A stretch of 10,642 nt of DNA from Frankia sp. Its GTDB lineage: Bacteria; Actinomycetota; Actinomycetes; Frankiales; Frankiaceae. Below, piece by piece: positions 1-7,221 of the stretch. The stretch is taken from contig JADGHD010000119.1 in NCBI GenBank assembly GCA_019689615.1, positions 1 through 10,642 of the forward strand, in the 5' to 3' direction. The notes below the pieces were generated by a model. That model saw nothing but the letters and a program-made list of their open reading frames with translations. It ran no database searches and was not told the origin of the DNA. Position numbers and translations under genes: made by a program. How positions within the stretch are numbered: position 1 is the first letter of the stretch; each line of letters starts with the position of its first letter.

Positions 1-1
1 C

Positions 2-868
2 TCCCCGAGCGCATCCCCGACCCCGTTCCCGGCCGCCGGCATCCCCGCCGACCAGCTCGTCCTGCGCTCGCCGGTGGCGGTCGCGGTCGCCAGCGACGGC
101 TCGCTCTACCTCGCCGACGAGGAGGGCGGCCGGATCTATCGGATCAAGGACGGCACGGCCTTCCACGTCGCCGGCGACCCGAGGGGCTTCACCGCGGACA
201 ACGGCCTGGCCGTCAAGGCCCGGCTGGACGGGCCGCGGGGGGTCGCGCTCGGCCCCGACGGCTCGGTGTACCTCACCGAGGGCTACCGGGTCCGCAGGAT
301 CGACCCGGATGGGGTCATCTCGACCGTCGCCGGGAAGTACGGCGTCGCCGGTGGCGACGGCGACGGCGGCCCGGCGGCCGAGGCGACGCTCTACCGGCCC
401 AGCGGCATCGCGGTGACCGAGGACGGCACGATCTACGTCACCGACAACACGCTGCACACCGTCCGCAGGATCACCCCGCAGGGGACGATCGAGCACGTCG
501 TCGGCGTCGCCGAGGAGTACGGCGCGGACGGTGACGGCGGCCCGGCCACCGCCGCTCACCTGAGTGCCCCGGTGGGCGTCACGGTCGGCCCGGACGGCTC
601 AATCTACATCGCCGACTCCGGCAACGACCGGGTGCGCCGGGTCGCCCCGGACGGCACGATCACCACGGCCGCCGGGTCCGGGTCCGGCGCCGCAACCGGC
701 CTCGACGGCACGGCCGCCGACCAGGCCGATGTCGAGGAGCCGAACGGGGTGGCGGTAGACCCGTCGGGGGCGCTGTACACGACGCTCGTCTACGACGGCA
801 CGCTGATCCGGGTCGCCCGGGTCAGAAACAGCGGCGCGGTCATGCTCGTCCCCGCCGAGGACAGGTAG
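2..868 (+). CDS. NHL-repeat beta-propeller protein, C-terminal part (5' end outside window)
   Basis: The frame is open from base 2 to the TAG at 866-868, giving 288 visible residues. The GTG at 74 lies inside the reading frame and is unlikely to be the true start. The first visible residues are a Ser/Pro/Ala-rich linker (SPSASPTPFPAAGIP). After it come five NHL-type blades, whose P-x-G-[VI]-x-[VL] turns start near nt 233, 398, 569 and 740, so the unit is about 55-57 residues. Blades carry the usual PDGS[VI]Y[LI][AT] and [RV]RRI.PDG strands. The inter-blade loops contain DGDGGPA twice, followed by A.L..P.G. NHL propellers bind proteins or ligands and are often the extracellular sensor of a membrane protein. 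A proline-rich linker before the propeller is common in actinobacterial Ser/Thr kinases and secreted NHL proteins, but no kinase domain is visible here. The family call is firm; the full architecture is unknown. Confidence 0.9.
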   Translation, partial: SPSASPTPFPAAGIPADQLVLRSPVAVAVASDGSLYLADEEGGRIYRIKDGTAFHVAGDPRGFTADNGLAVKARLDGPRGVALGPDGSVYLTEGYRVRRIDPDGVISTVAGKYGVAGGDGDGGPAAEATLYRPSGIAVTEDGTIYVTDNTLHTVRRITPQGTIEHVVGVAEEYGADGDGGPATAAHLSAPVGVTVGPDGSIYIADSGNDRVRRVAPDGTITTAAGSGSGAATGLDGTAADQADVEEPNGVAVDPSGALYTTLVYDGTLIRVARVRNSGAVMLVPAEDR

Positions 869-869
869 C

Positions 870-897
870 CGCGCCGGCCCGGCGGGGGGCCGGCGCG
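870..897. terminator. GC hairpin terminator between convergent genes
   Basis: A perfect 11-bp inverted repeat, CGCGCCGGCCC at 870-880 and GGGCCGGCGCG at 887-897, encloses a 6-nt loop. It begins two bases after the NHL gene stop and lies 39 nt beyond the stop of the convergent cyclase gene at 937. There is no T-tract, as is usual for actinobacterial terminators. Its symmetry lets it act on transcripts from both sides. Confidence 0.65.
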
Positions 898-936
898 CGC
901 CGGGCCGCGGCGGCTGGCTGGGGCGTCGGGCGCCGC

Positions 937-3900
937 CTAGGAGACCGAGCGGGGCTGCGGGGCCAGCATGACGGTCTCGGTGTTGTCGAGGCTGTCGAAG
1001 GCCCGGGTGGCCAGCGCGGCGGCGGCGACGTTGCCCCGGCGCTGGTAGCGCTCCAGGGCGGCGGCGAGGCTCTCGGCGGCGTCGTCCTTGCGCCCGGCCC
1101 GGTGGGCGACCTCGGCGCGTGCCAGCAGGGCGGTGGCCTGCCCGTCCAGGTCGTCGGTGCGGGCGGCGAGCTCGACGGCGGTGTCCGCGAACCGGGTCGC
1201 CTCGGCCTCGCGGCCCCGGATCGCGAGCAGGCGGGCGTGCACCCCGCACCAGCCGGCCTGGGCCGGCAGCTGGTCGGCCGCGGCGGCGTCGCGGCAGCGG
1301 GTGACGTACTTGCCGGCCTCGTCGAGCCGGCCGAGCGCGAGCATCACCTCGGCCAGCGCTGCGGCCCGGGTCGCCAGGAACACCCGCTCGCCCATCCGGG
1401 ACAGGTGGCGGCAGCTGCGGCGCAGCTCCCGCTCGGCGGTGGCCAGGTCGTCGGCGAGGACCGCGACCCGGGCGACGACGAACCCGCTGTGCAGCGGGTC
1501 GAACCGGGGCCCGCGCAGGTCCCAGACGATCTCCTCGGCGTCCTTGAGGTAGGTCCTGGCGGCCTCGAAGTCCGCGGACATCGCGGTCAGCACCGCCAGC
1601 TGGGCCAGCAGCGCACGCCGCTGGCTGCGGTCGTCGCCGGCCGCCGCCAGCGCCTCGGTGGCCAGCCGGATCGACTCGTCGACCGGGCGCGGCCCCCAGC
1701 TCAGCATGCTGATCAGTTCCCGGCGCAGCGACTGCGCCGCCCGGGGCACCCCGGAGTCCTCGGCGTGTCGCACGGCCAGCTCCATCGCCTGCTCGGCGGC
1801 GGCGAACTGGCCGGCCGCGGTGTAGGCGGCAGCCTGGCTGCGGCAGGCGAGCGCGGCCCCGACCTCGTCGCCGTCCCGGACGAACTCGGCGAGCGCCGCC
1901 GTCGCCTCCTCCAGCGTGGTGGCCACCAGCCCGTCCGGCTCGGTGGAGAACAGCACCCGCAGGTGCGCGAGCCGGGCGTGCGCGCGCAGGTTGTGCTCGC
2001 CGGCCCGGCGGGCGCGCTCGGTGACCTGGCGCAGGATCCGCTCGGCGTCGGTGAGCCGGCCGAACGAGTACAGCGCCCAGCCCAGGTCGATCTCGGCGCG
2101 CAGGCGTAGCCGGTCGGACTCGGGCAGCAGCATGATCGCCCGCTTGAGCAGCTGCGCCGCGCCGGTCTCGTCGCCCTGGCGCACCCGGTCCGCCGCCTCG
2201 ATCAGGCAGCTGGCGGCCTGCCGGCCGAGCTCCACGGTGGCGGCGTCGCGCTGGCCGAGCTCGACCCGGTACCGGTAGGCCTGCTCCAGGTGGTAGCCGA
2301 CCAGCTCGTCGTGCTCGCCTGGGCCGCCGACGAGGCGGGCCTGCAGCCAGCGGGCGTACCGCTCGTGCAGGTCGGCCCGCTGCCGTTTCGAGGTGGCCTG
2401 GTAGGCGCAGTCGCGCAGCAGCACGTGCAGGAACCGGAAGGCCTCGACGCCCGGCAGGTCGGAGCGCTCCGGGTGGACCAGCTCCTTGCGGACCAGCGCC
2501 AGGCACAGCGCGCCGACCTGGGCCTTCTCGTCCGGGTCCGACAGGTCGACGACCGCATCCAGGTAGAAGCGCTCGCCGACGACCGCCGCCCGCTCCAGCA
2601 CCCGCCGTTCCGGCGGGTCGAGCCGGTCGAGCCGGGCGGCGAGCAGCGCCGAGATCGTCGGCGGCACGGTGACGTCGCGTAGGCTGCCGGTCGCGATCCA
2701 GCGGTTGCCCTCGCGGCGCAGCAGGCCGTCGTCGACCATCGCGGCCACCATCTGCTCGACGAACAGCGGGTTGCCGGCGGCGGACGTGGTGATCCTGGCG
2801 ACCAGCGCCGGGTCGAGGTCGTCCGAGCCCATCAGGCTGCGGATCAGCCGCTGGCAGCGCGCCTCGGTGAGCGGCTGCAGCAGCATCGACGTCGCGTTCA
2901 GCTTGCCGCCGCCCCACTGGCGCCGTTCCTCCAGCAGCTCCGGACGGGCCAGGCAGAGCAGCAGGATCGGCGCGTCGCGTGACCAGTCGGCGATGTGCTC
3001 GATCAGGTCGAGCAGCGTCGGCTCAGCCCAGTGCACGTCGTCGAAGCAGACGACCAGCGGCCGCCGCTCGGCCAGCGCCTCGAAGAAGGTGCGGACCGCC
3101 CAGAAGCTCTCCTGGGTGCCGGCCTCCGCGCCGCCGAGCCCGACCAGCGGCGCGAGCGCCGCCACCACCTCGGGCGCCGACGCCACCCCGAGCTCGTCGA
3201 GCAGCTCGCGCAGCCGCCGGCGGCCCTCGGGCACCGACGAGTCGGCCGAGACCCCGGTCGCCTGGCGGACCATCTCCATCAGCGGCCAGTAGGCGATGCC
3301 CTCGCCGTAGGACAGGCAGCGCCCGGACAGCACGGTCGCCCGGCTGGCGACCCCGTCGCAGAACTCCTTGACCATCCGCGACTTCCCGATGCCGGCCGGG
3401 CCGAGGACGGTGAACAGGTGGCAGATCTTCTCCTCGACCACCGCCTCGAACGCGTCCTGGATCCGCCGGCGCTCGCGGTTGCGGCCGATCACCGGCGCGG
3501 CGAAGCCCACCGTCGGCGCCCGGCTGCCGGGGCCGGCGGTCCGGTCGACCAGGGTGAGCAGCCGGTGCGCCCGCACCGGGTCGCGCTTGCCCTGCACCCG
3601 CAGCGGGCCGACCGACTCGACGGTGACGCTGTGCCGGATGAGCCGGTACGTGCTGTCGCCGATCAGGATCTCGTCGGGGGCGGCGGCGTCCTCCAGCCGG
3701 GAGGCGACGTTGACCGGGTCGCCGGTGACCCCGCTGCCGGCGACGGTGACCTCACCGGTGTTGATCCCGATCCGGATCCGCAGCGACAGCCCCCAGTCGC
3801 GGCGCAGGTCGGCGTTGAGCTCGCGCATCGCCGAGCGGATGTCGAGCGCGGCGCGCACCGCCCGCAGCGCGTCGTCCTCGTGCAGCACCGGGATGCCGAA

Positions 3901-4173
3901 CACCGCGAACACGGCGTCGCCGATGAACTTCTCCACCGTGCCGCCGTGCGAGTAGATGACCTCGCGCACCGTGGTGAAGAACCGCCACATCACCTGCTGG
4001 AGCGGCTCGGAGTCGATGCTCTCCCCGATGTGGGTGAAGCCGCTGATGTCGACGAACATGATCGTGACGGTCTTGCGGGCGCCACTGCGCGCCGTGGGCA
4101 GCGGGTTGCCGCACGCGGAGCAGAACCGGCCACGCGCCGGGTTGTCCTCCCCGCAAGTCGGGCACGCCACCAT
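937..4173 (-). CDS. Zinc ribbon - class III adenylate/guanylate cyclase - AAA/NACHT-like ATPase - helical repeat protein
   Basis: 1078 residues from the ATG at 4171-4173. Residues 4-21 form a zinc ribbon (C4, C7, C18, C21). Residues ~33-210 are a class III cyclase domain: metal-binding aspartates D42 (FVDISGFT) and D86 (KFIGDAVFAVFG), purine-contacting K82, and transition-state residues N155 and R159 (GDPVNVASRLE). All are present, so activity is expected, and K82 favours cAMP. Residues ~225-500 hold an ATPase with Walker A GPAGIGKS at 258-265 and Walker B LVVCFDD at 373-379. The rest (~500-1060) is alpha-helical and TPR-like. This architecture resembles the soluble adenylyl cyclase class and is common in actinobacteria. 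There is no membrane segment, so the protein is probably cytosolic; its input signal is unknown. The frame stays open to 4449, and an alternative ATG at 4368 overlaps the permease stop as ATGA. The 65 added residues would be Arg/Gly/Pro-rich and unlike a domain, and a promoter and hairpin lie within them, so I chose 4173. Confidence 0.92.
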   Translation of the reverse strand: MVACPTCGEDNPARGRFCSACGNPLPTARSGARKTVTIMFVDISGFTHIGESIDSEPLQQVMWRFFTTVREVIYSHGGTVEKFIGDAVFAVFGIPVLHEDDALRAVRAALDIRSAMRELNADLRRDWGLSLRIRIGINTGEVTVAGSGVTGDPVNVASRLEDAAAPDEILIGDSTYRLIRHSVTVESVGPLRVQGKRDPVRAHRLLTLVDRTAGPGSRAPTVGFAAPVIGRNRERRRIQDAFEAVVEEKICHLFTVLGPAGIGKSRMVKEFCDGVASRATVLSGRCLSYGEGIAYWPLMEMVRQATGVSADSSVPEGRRRLRELLDELGVASAPEVVAALAPLVGLGGAEAGTQESFWAVRTFFEALAERRPLVVCFDDVHWAEPTLLDLIEHIADWSRDAPILLLCLARPELLEERRQWGGGKLNATSMLLQPLTEARCQRLIRSLMGSDDLDPALVARITTSAAGNPLFVEQMVAAMVDDGLLRREGNRWIATGSLRDVTVPPTISALLAARLDRLDPPERRVLERAAVVGERFYLDAVVDLSDPDEKAQVGALCLALVRKELVHPERSDLPGVEAFRFLHVLLRDCAYQATSKRQRADLHERYARWLQARLVGGPGEHDELVGYHLEQAYRYRVELGQRDAATVELGRQAASCLIEAADRVRQGDETGAAQLLKRAIMLLPESDRLRLRAEIDLGWALYSFGRLTDAERILRQVTERARRAGEHNLRAHARLAHLRVLFSTEPDGLVATTLEEATAALAEFVRDGDEVGAALACRSQAAAYTAAGQFAAAEQAMELAVRHAEDSGVPRAAQSLRRELISMLSWGPRPVDESIRLATEALAAAGDDRSQRRALLAQLAVLTAMSADFEAARTYLKDAEEIVWDLRGPRFDPLHSGFVVARVAVLADDLATAERELRRSCRHLSRMGERVFLATRAAALAEVMLALGRLDEAGKYVTRCRDAAAADQLPAQAGWCGVHARLLAIRGREAEATRFADTAVELAARTDDLDGQATALLARAEVAHRAGRKDDAAESLAAALERYQRRGNVAAAALATRAFDSLDNTETVMLAPQPRSVS

Positions 4174-4209
4174 GTGCCGGATCGTAGGCCGATCGAAGCG
4201 CGCTTCGGC
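4174..4209 (-). promoter_or_regulatory. Putative leaderless promoter of the cyclase gene with overlapping palindrome
   Basis: Read on the minus strand, TACGAT (4186-4181) fits the -10 pattern TANNNT and lies 7 nt before the ATG at 4173. Transcription could therefore start at the start codon itself. There is no ribosome-binding site upstream of this ATG, consistent with a leaderless mRNA, which is frequent in actinobacteria. A 14-bp perfect palindrome, CGAAGCGCGCTTCG, at 4194-4207 covers the expected spacer and -35 region, so it could be an operator. No good -35 hexamer is visible. Inferred from sequence only. Confidence 0.4.
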
Positions 4210-4255
4210 AGGGGATCTCAACACCGGCTGGATGCGTCGTGATCCCGGCCACACT

Positions 4256-4265
4256 CCACCGGTGG
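4256..4265. repeat. 10-bp palindrome CCACCGGTGG upstream of the cyclase promoter
   Basis: A perfect 10-bp palindrome about 85 bp upstream of the proposed cyclase transcription start. It may be a second regulator site or may be chance in GC-rich DNA. No function can be assigned. Confidence 0.2.
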
Positions 4266-4270
4266 CCGAC

Positions 4271-4289
4271 CGGCCGGGTGACCCGGCCG
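4271..4289 (-). terminator. Hairpin after the ABC transporter operon
   Basis: CGGCCGGG at 4271-4278 and CCCGGCCG at 4282-4289 form an 8-bp perfect stem with a 3-nt loop, starting 76 nt downstream of the permease stop. It lacks a T-tract. It lies between the ABC operon and the cyclase start, which suggests the two are separate transcription units. Confidence 0.5.
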
Positions 4290-4364
4290 CCCGCCAGCCG
4301 GCGGCCCCGCCGACAGACCGCGGCCCGGTGATCCCGCCGCCGCGCGGGTGGCGGTTCTCGCCGG

Positions 4365-5114
4365 TCATCCGGGCAGGTCCCGCCGGGTGAGGATGGCCGC
4401 GGCCGCCATCCAGACGCCAGCCCAGACCAGGGCCATGCCGAACGACCACGGGTCCAGCTCGCTCGTCGGCCAGGCGAGCACGCCCAGTGGGCTGGTGACC
4501 GGGCCGTAGAACCGGGTGCTGTCACCGATCAGCTCCAGCAGCCCGATGCCGCACAGGCCGAGCAACGCGCCGCTCGGGCTGCGGGTGAGCGCGCCGGCCG
4601 CCAGGCCCACCGCCCCGGCGGCGCAGACCGTCGCGGCCACGACGACGTACTGGGCCGCCAGGTCGCCCGGCCGGTCGAGCCGCATCGCCTGCCCGCCCAC
4701 CCGGACCGTCCCGACCGCCGTCCAGGCGGTGAACGTCACCGTGGCGGCGGCGAGGCCCACCACGCTGACCGCGAGCAGCTGCGCCACGAGGACCCGGCGC
4801 CGGGCCGGGGTGACCAGCCAGGCCAGCGTCGCCGTGCGCCAGCGGAACTCCTGCGCGCTCACCAGCGCGCCCAGTGCCATCAGCAGGTAGCCGAGCATCA
4901 GCCCCGAGCGGGAGCGCAGCCCGTCCCAGGTGGGTTCGGCCGCGGCGTCCGCGCCGAGGAAGACCAGCATGGGCGCCTGCAGCACCCAGAAGAGGAACAG
5001 CGCGTAGCGCTGGCCGCGATTGGTCGCGATCTTGAACAGCTCGGCGCGGAGCAGGGTGGTGAGCCGGGCGCCGCCGGCCCGGCCGCGGACCTGGCGGTGC
5101 GGGGCGGTGGTCAT
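4365..5114 (-). CDS. ABC-2 type transporter permease
   Basis: 249 residues from the ATG at 5112-5114, which overlaps the stop of the ATPase gene as ATGA, so the two are translationally coupled. After a basic N-terminus (TTLLRAELFKIATNRGQRY), six hydrophobic segments can be read at about residues 37-55, 70-88, 107-129, 154-176, 182-197 and 225-242. The N-terminal LLRAELFK.....R pattern and the SAQEFRWRTATLAWLVTPARRR loop after the second helix are typical of ABC-2 permeases that pair with BcrA-type ATPases. The protein would sit in the cytoplasmic membrane and form a dimer with the ATPase. The substrate cannot be told; relatives export antibiotics, peptides or lipids. Full length for the family. 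Confidence 0.9.
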   Translation of the reverse strand: MTTAPHRQVRGRAGGARLTTLLRAELFKIATNRGQRYALFLFWVLQAPMLVFLGADAAAEPTWDGLRSRSGLMLGYLLMALGALVSAQEFRWRTATLAWLVTPARRRVLVAQLLAVSVVGLAAATVTFTAWTAVGTVRVGGQAMRLDRPGDLAAQYVVVAATVCAAGAVGLAAGALTRSPSGALLGLCGIGLLELIGDSTRFYGPVTSPLGVLAWPTSELDPWSFGMALVWAGVWMAAAAILTRRDLPG

Positions 5115-6073
5115 CGGTGGGCCGGCCTGGTCTGGCCGCCCCGGGTGGCGGCGCGGGCCGGCCCGTCCGGCAGCGCCGCCCGGTCGGGGTCCGAGGTCAG
5201 GTCGAAGAACACGCCCTCGAGATCGGGGCCCGTGGTGTGCAGCTCGACCAGCGGAATCTGGTAGTGAGCCGCCAGCCGGCCGACTCGCTCCGCCCAGCCG
5301 TGCGGCAGCCGCAGCTCGTCGTCGGCGAGCCAGATGATGGCGCCATCACCCAGGCCGGGCTCGGCCGCCAGGAGGTCGGCGAGCATGGCGGCGCCCGGGG
5401 AGCGGACCGTGACCGAGCCCTGGCCGATCTCGCTGATCGGCGCGTCCAGCGCCACCCGGCCGCGGTCGATGATCACGACGTGGTCGACAGTCTGGGTGAC
5501 CTCGGCCAGGACGTGGCTGGACAACAGCGCCGTTCGGCCCTCGGCGGCCCAGTCCCGCAGGAAGTCGCGCAGCCAGCGGATCCCCTCCGGGTCGAGACCG
5601 TTGGCCGGCTCGTCGAGCACGAGCAGCTCCGGGTCGCCGAGCAGGGCGCCGGCCAGTGCCAGGCGCTGCTTCATGCCCAGCGAGTACGGCCCACAGGGCC
5701 GGTCACCCGCCTCGGCCAGCCCGACGAGCTCGAGCACCTCGTCCACTCGCCGCCGGCCGACGCCCAGCGGCAGGGCCAGCGCCCGCAGGTGGTCGTGGCC
5801 GGTCCTGGCGGGGTAGGCGGCGGGGTCCAGGACGGCCCCGACCACGCGTGCCGGGTCGGCGAGCCGGCGGTACTCCACCCCGTCGACCAGGGCCCGCCCG
5901 CTGGTCGGGCTGATCAGGCCGAGCAGGATCCGCAGGGTCGTGGTCTTGCCGGACCCGTTCGGGCCGAGGAAGCCCGTGACGCAGCCGCGCCGAACCGTGA
6001 AGCTGACATCGGTCACGGCCCGCACCCGCCGATAGTGCTTGGTCAGGTGTTCGACGGAGACGATCGCGCGCAC
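5111..6073 (-). CDS. ABC transporter ATP-binding protein (BcrA/CcmA-like drug or peptide exporter)
   Basis: 320 residues from a GTG at 6071-6073, chosen because AGGAGG (6082-6087) lies 8 nt upstream. Walker A is GPNGSGKT at 37-44. The signature is SLGMKQR at 131-137, a common variant of LSGGQ in this subfamily. Walker B is LLVLDEP ending at D154-E155, and the switch histidine is H187 (SSH). The Q-loop position reads VLDPAAYPARTG, with an acidic residue in place of Gln as in many BcrA-type proteins. The C-terminal ~100 residues, ending with LEGVFFDLT, are the accessory domain of single-domain exporter ATPases. It energises the permease encoded immediately downstream. The substrate is not predictable; a role in self-resistance or envelope stress is only a possibility. 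Confidence 0.95.
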   Translation of the reverse strand: MRAIVSVEHLTKHYRRVRAVTDVSFTVRRGCVTGFLGPNGSGKTTTLRILLGLISPTSGRALVDGVEYRRLADPARVVGAVLDPAAYPARTGHDHLRALALPLGVGRRRVDEVLELVGLAEAGDRPCGPYSLGMKQRLALAGALLGDPELLVLDEPANGLDPEGIRWLRDFLRDWAAEGRTALLSSHVLAEVTQTVDHVVIIDRGRVALDAPISEIGQGSVTVRSPGAAMLADLLAAEPGLGDGAIIWLADDELRLPHGWAERVGRLAAHYQIPLVELHTTGPDLEGVFFDLTSDPDRAALPDGPARAATRGGQTRPAHR

Positions 6074-6118
6074 CGCTTGGGCCTCCTGGGTCGTTTCAGA
6101 ACCCGCTCCTGCACCATA
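6074..6118 (-). promoter_or_regulatory. Ribosome-binding site and candidate -10 element of the ABC operon
   Basis: On the minus strand, AGGAGG (6087-6082) is 8 nt before the GTG start, an optimal Shine-Dalgarno site. Further upstream TATGGT (6118-6113) fits the -10 pattern TANNNT and would give a leader of roughly 30 nt. No convincing -35 hexamer is visible at the right distance, so the promoter part is tentative. Confidence 0.45.
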
Positions 6119-6564
6119 AGACGCCCATCACCGGCTGATCCGACGCGGGTCCGGCGGGCGGCGGTGATCTGGGGCTTTCTCAGCACGCACCTGCGGTGAC
6201 GCGATCTCGGAACGCACGGCATCGGGCTTTTTGACTCCTGTCCGGGTCCGGCGGCGTCACGGTGCGCGGTCCGGCGTCTGGTCGCTTAGAGTGACCGTGG
6301 CAACGGGTTCCCGTTGCTGATTCGCGAGGCGTCCGCGGTGGCCGGGATGCGGCGCAATCCCGGGCGCGGCGGCGTCGGGTCGATCGGGATCGCCGGACAC
6401 CCACCAAAGGAACAATCACGTACCTATGCTCAGAAGTGGGTAGTTGACGCTGTGCCCCCAGCGGCGGGTCTGGCGGGCAGGCCGCTCCGCCTGATCAGGC
6501 CCGCTCAGGCCGGCGACCGCGCTCGTCCGGAGCGCGGCCCGGCGATGGGTGGGAGGAGGACGCC
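6119..6564. other. Divergent intergenic region without a supportable gene
   Basis: This gap separates the leftward ABC operon from the rightward lipoprotein gene. Open frames here are short, lack ribosome sites and show no recognisable protein. It contains a dyad at 6300-6317 (separate entry) and a less GC-rich patch near 6401-6450 (AAAGGAACAATCACG, TATGCT, TTGACG) that may hold the lipoprotein promoter. No -35/-10 pair with normal spacing can be assembled there. Confidence 0.5.
6287..6317 (+). promoter_or_regulatory. Candidate -10 element followed by an 8-bp dyad
   Basis: GCAACGGG (6300-6307) and CCCGTTGC (6310-6317) are perfect inverted arms separated by TT. TAGAGT at 6287-6292 fits a -10 hexamer and would place a start at about 6299-6300, at the edge of the dyad. 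This is the usual place for a repressor site. No -35 is visible, and the lipoprotein start is about 250 nt further on, so the target gene is uncertain. Confidence 0.3.
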
Positions 6565-7221
6565 GTGACCGGTCGGGTCCACCCACCGGCCCCGTGGCGG
6601 CCGTCGCGGCCGCTGGTGTCCCTGGCGTCGCTCGGGTCACTGCTGCTCGCGACGCTGCTCCTCGCCGGCTGCGGGGATGACCGCGAGGGCGAGGACCCCC
6701 GCGCCGCCGCCGAGAGCGGCGTCATCGCCGGCGCGCCGCCAACTCGGCCCGCCCCGGCCACGCCGAGCACCCCGGGCACCGGCCCGGACGCGGGTTCCGG
6801 CGGGTCCGCCAGCCCGGGAGCCGGCGCCACCGCGACGGAGGACGGCGGGGGCGGCGGTGCCACGGAGCCGGGCGCCGAGGCCGGCGACCCGGCCACCGGC
6901 GCGGGGGACGTGCCCGAGGTGCAGGTCCCCCAGATCGCGCCGTCCCCGGTCTTCGTCGGTGAGGCCTGCTACCCCGGCCTGGACGCCGAGGGCCGCGCGG
7001 TGAACGGCCTCGTGCTGTACTGCGTCCCGCCGACGGCGGGGCCCGAGGGCACGGCCGGCCGCTGGTCGGTGACCCCGCCGCAGCAGCTCCAGGTCCGCCC
7101 GCAGCCCGGTACCGACTGCGACGCCGAGGACGTCGGGGTCATCCGGACCGACCCGAACGGCCGCCCGGTGAGCTGTCTGCGCGACCCCGGCGGCGAGCTG
7201 CGCTGGACCGACGTCTCCTGA
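6565..7221 (+). CDS. Secreted lipoprotein with duplicated two-cysteine C-terminal module
   Basis: 218 residues from a GTG preceded by GGAGGAGGA at 6552-6560 (AGGAGG 5 nt before the start). The N-terminus is a lipoprotein signal: basic residues, a hydrophobic stretch (~17-34) and lipobox LAGC with the acylated Cys at 36. Residues ~37-125 are a low-complexity Ala/Gly/Pro/Asp/Thr linker, as expected for a spacer through the cell wall. The C-terminal ~95 residues contain four cysteines, C135, C153, C185 and C204, arranged as two similar units: C-x17-C with a downstream GRW, and C-x18-C with a downstream LRW. Each unit has a Gly turn (AEGRAV; PNGRPV) before the second Cys. It is probably anchored outside the membrane with two disulphides. 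I do not recognise a named function. It stands alone between non-coding regions. Confidence 0.88.
   Translation: MTGRVHPPAPWRPSRPLVSLASLGSLLLATLLLAGCGDDREGEDPRAAAESGVIAGAPPTRPAPATPSTPGTGPDAGSGGSASPGAGATATEDGGGGGATEPGAEAGDPATGAGDVPEVQVPQIAPSPVFVGEACYPGLDAEGRAVNGLVLYCVPPTAGPEGTAGRWSVTPPQQLQVRPQPGTDCDAEDVGVIRTDPNGRPVSCLRDPGGELRWTDVS

Noticed and set aside
599..2917. 772-codon open frame on the minus strand, overlapping the NHL gene and the cyclase
   Set aside because: Its product is Arg/Gly/Pro/Ala-rich without any domain. It is an out-of-frame shadow of high-GC genes, and the cyclase frame contains clear conserved motifs.
2995..4242. 415-codon open frame antisense to the cyclase
   Set aside because: No ribosome site and a Arg/Asp/His/Pro-rich shadow composition.
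6127..6168. 7-bp inverted repeat ATCACCG ... CGGTGAT upstream of the ABC operon
   Set aside because: The arms are short and 28 nt apart; expected by chance in DNA of this composition.
6314..6568. 84-codon frame whose stop overlaps the lipoprotein start as GTGA
   Set aside because: It needs a TTG start with no ribosome site, has weak third-position GC bias around 6400-6450 and no recognisable protein. The overlap is probably chance.
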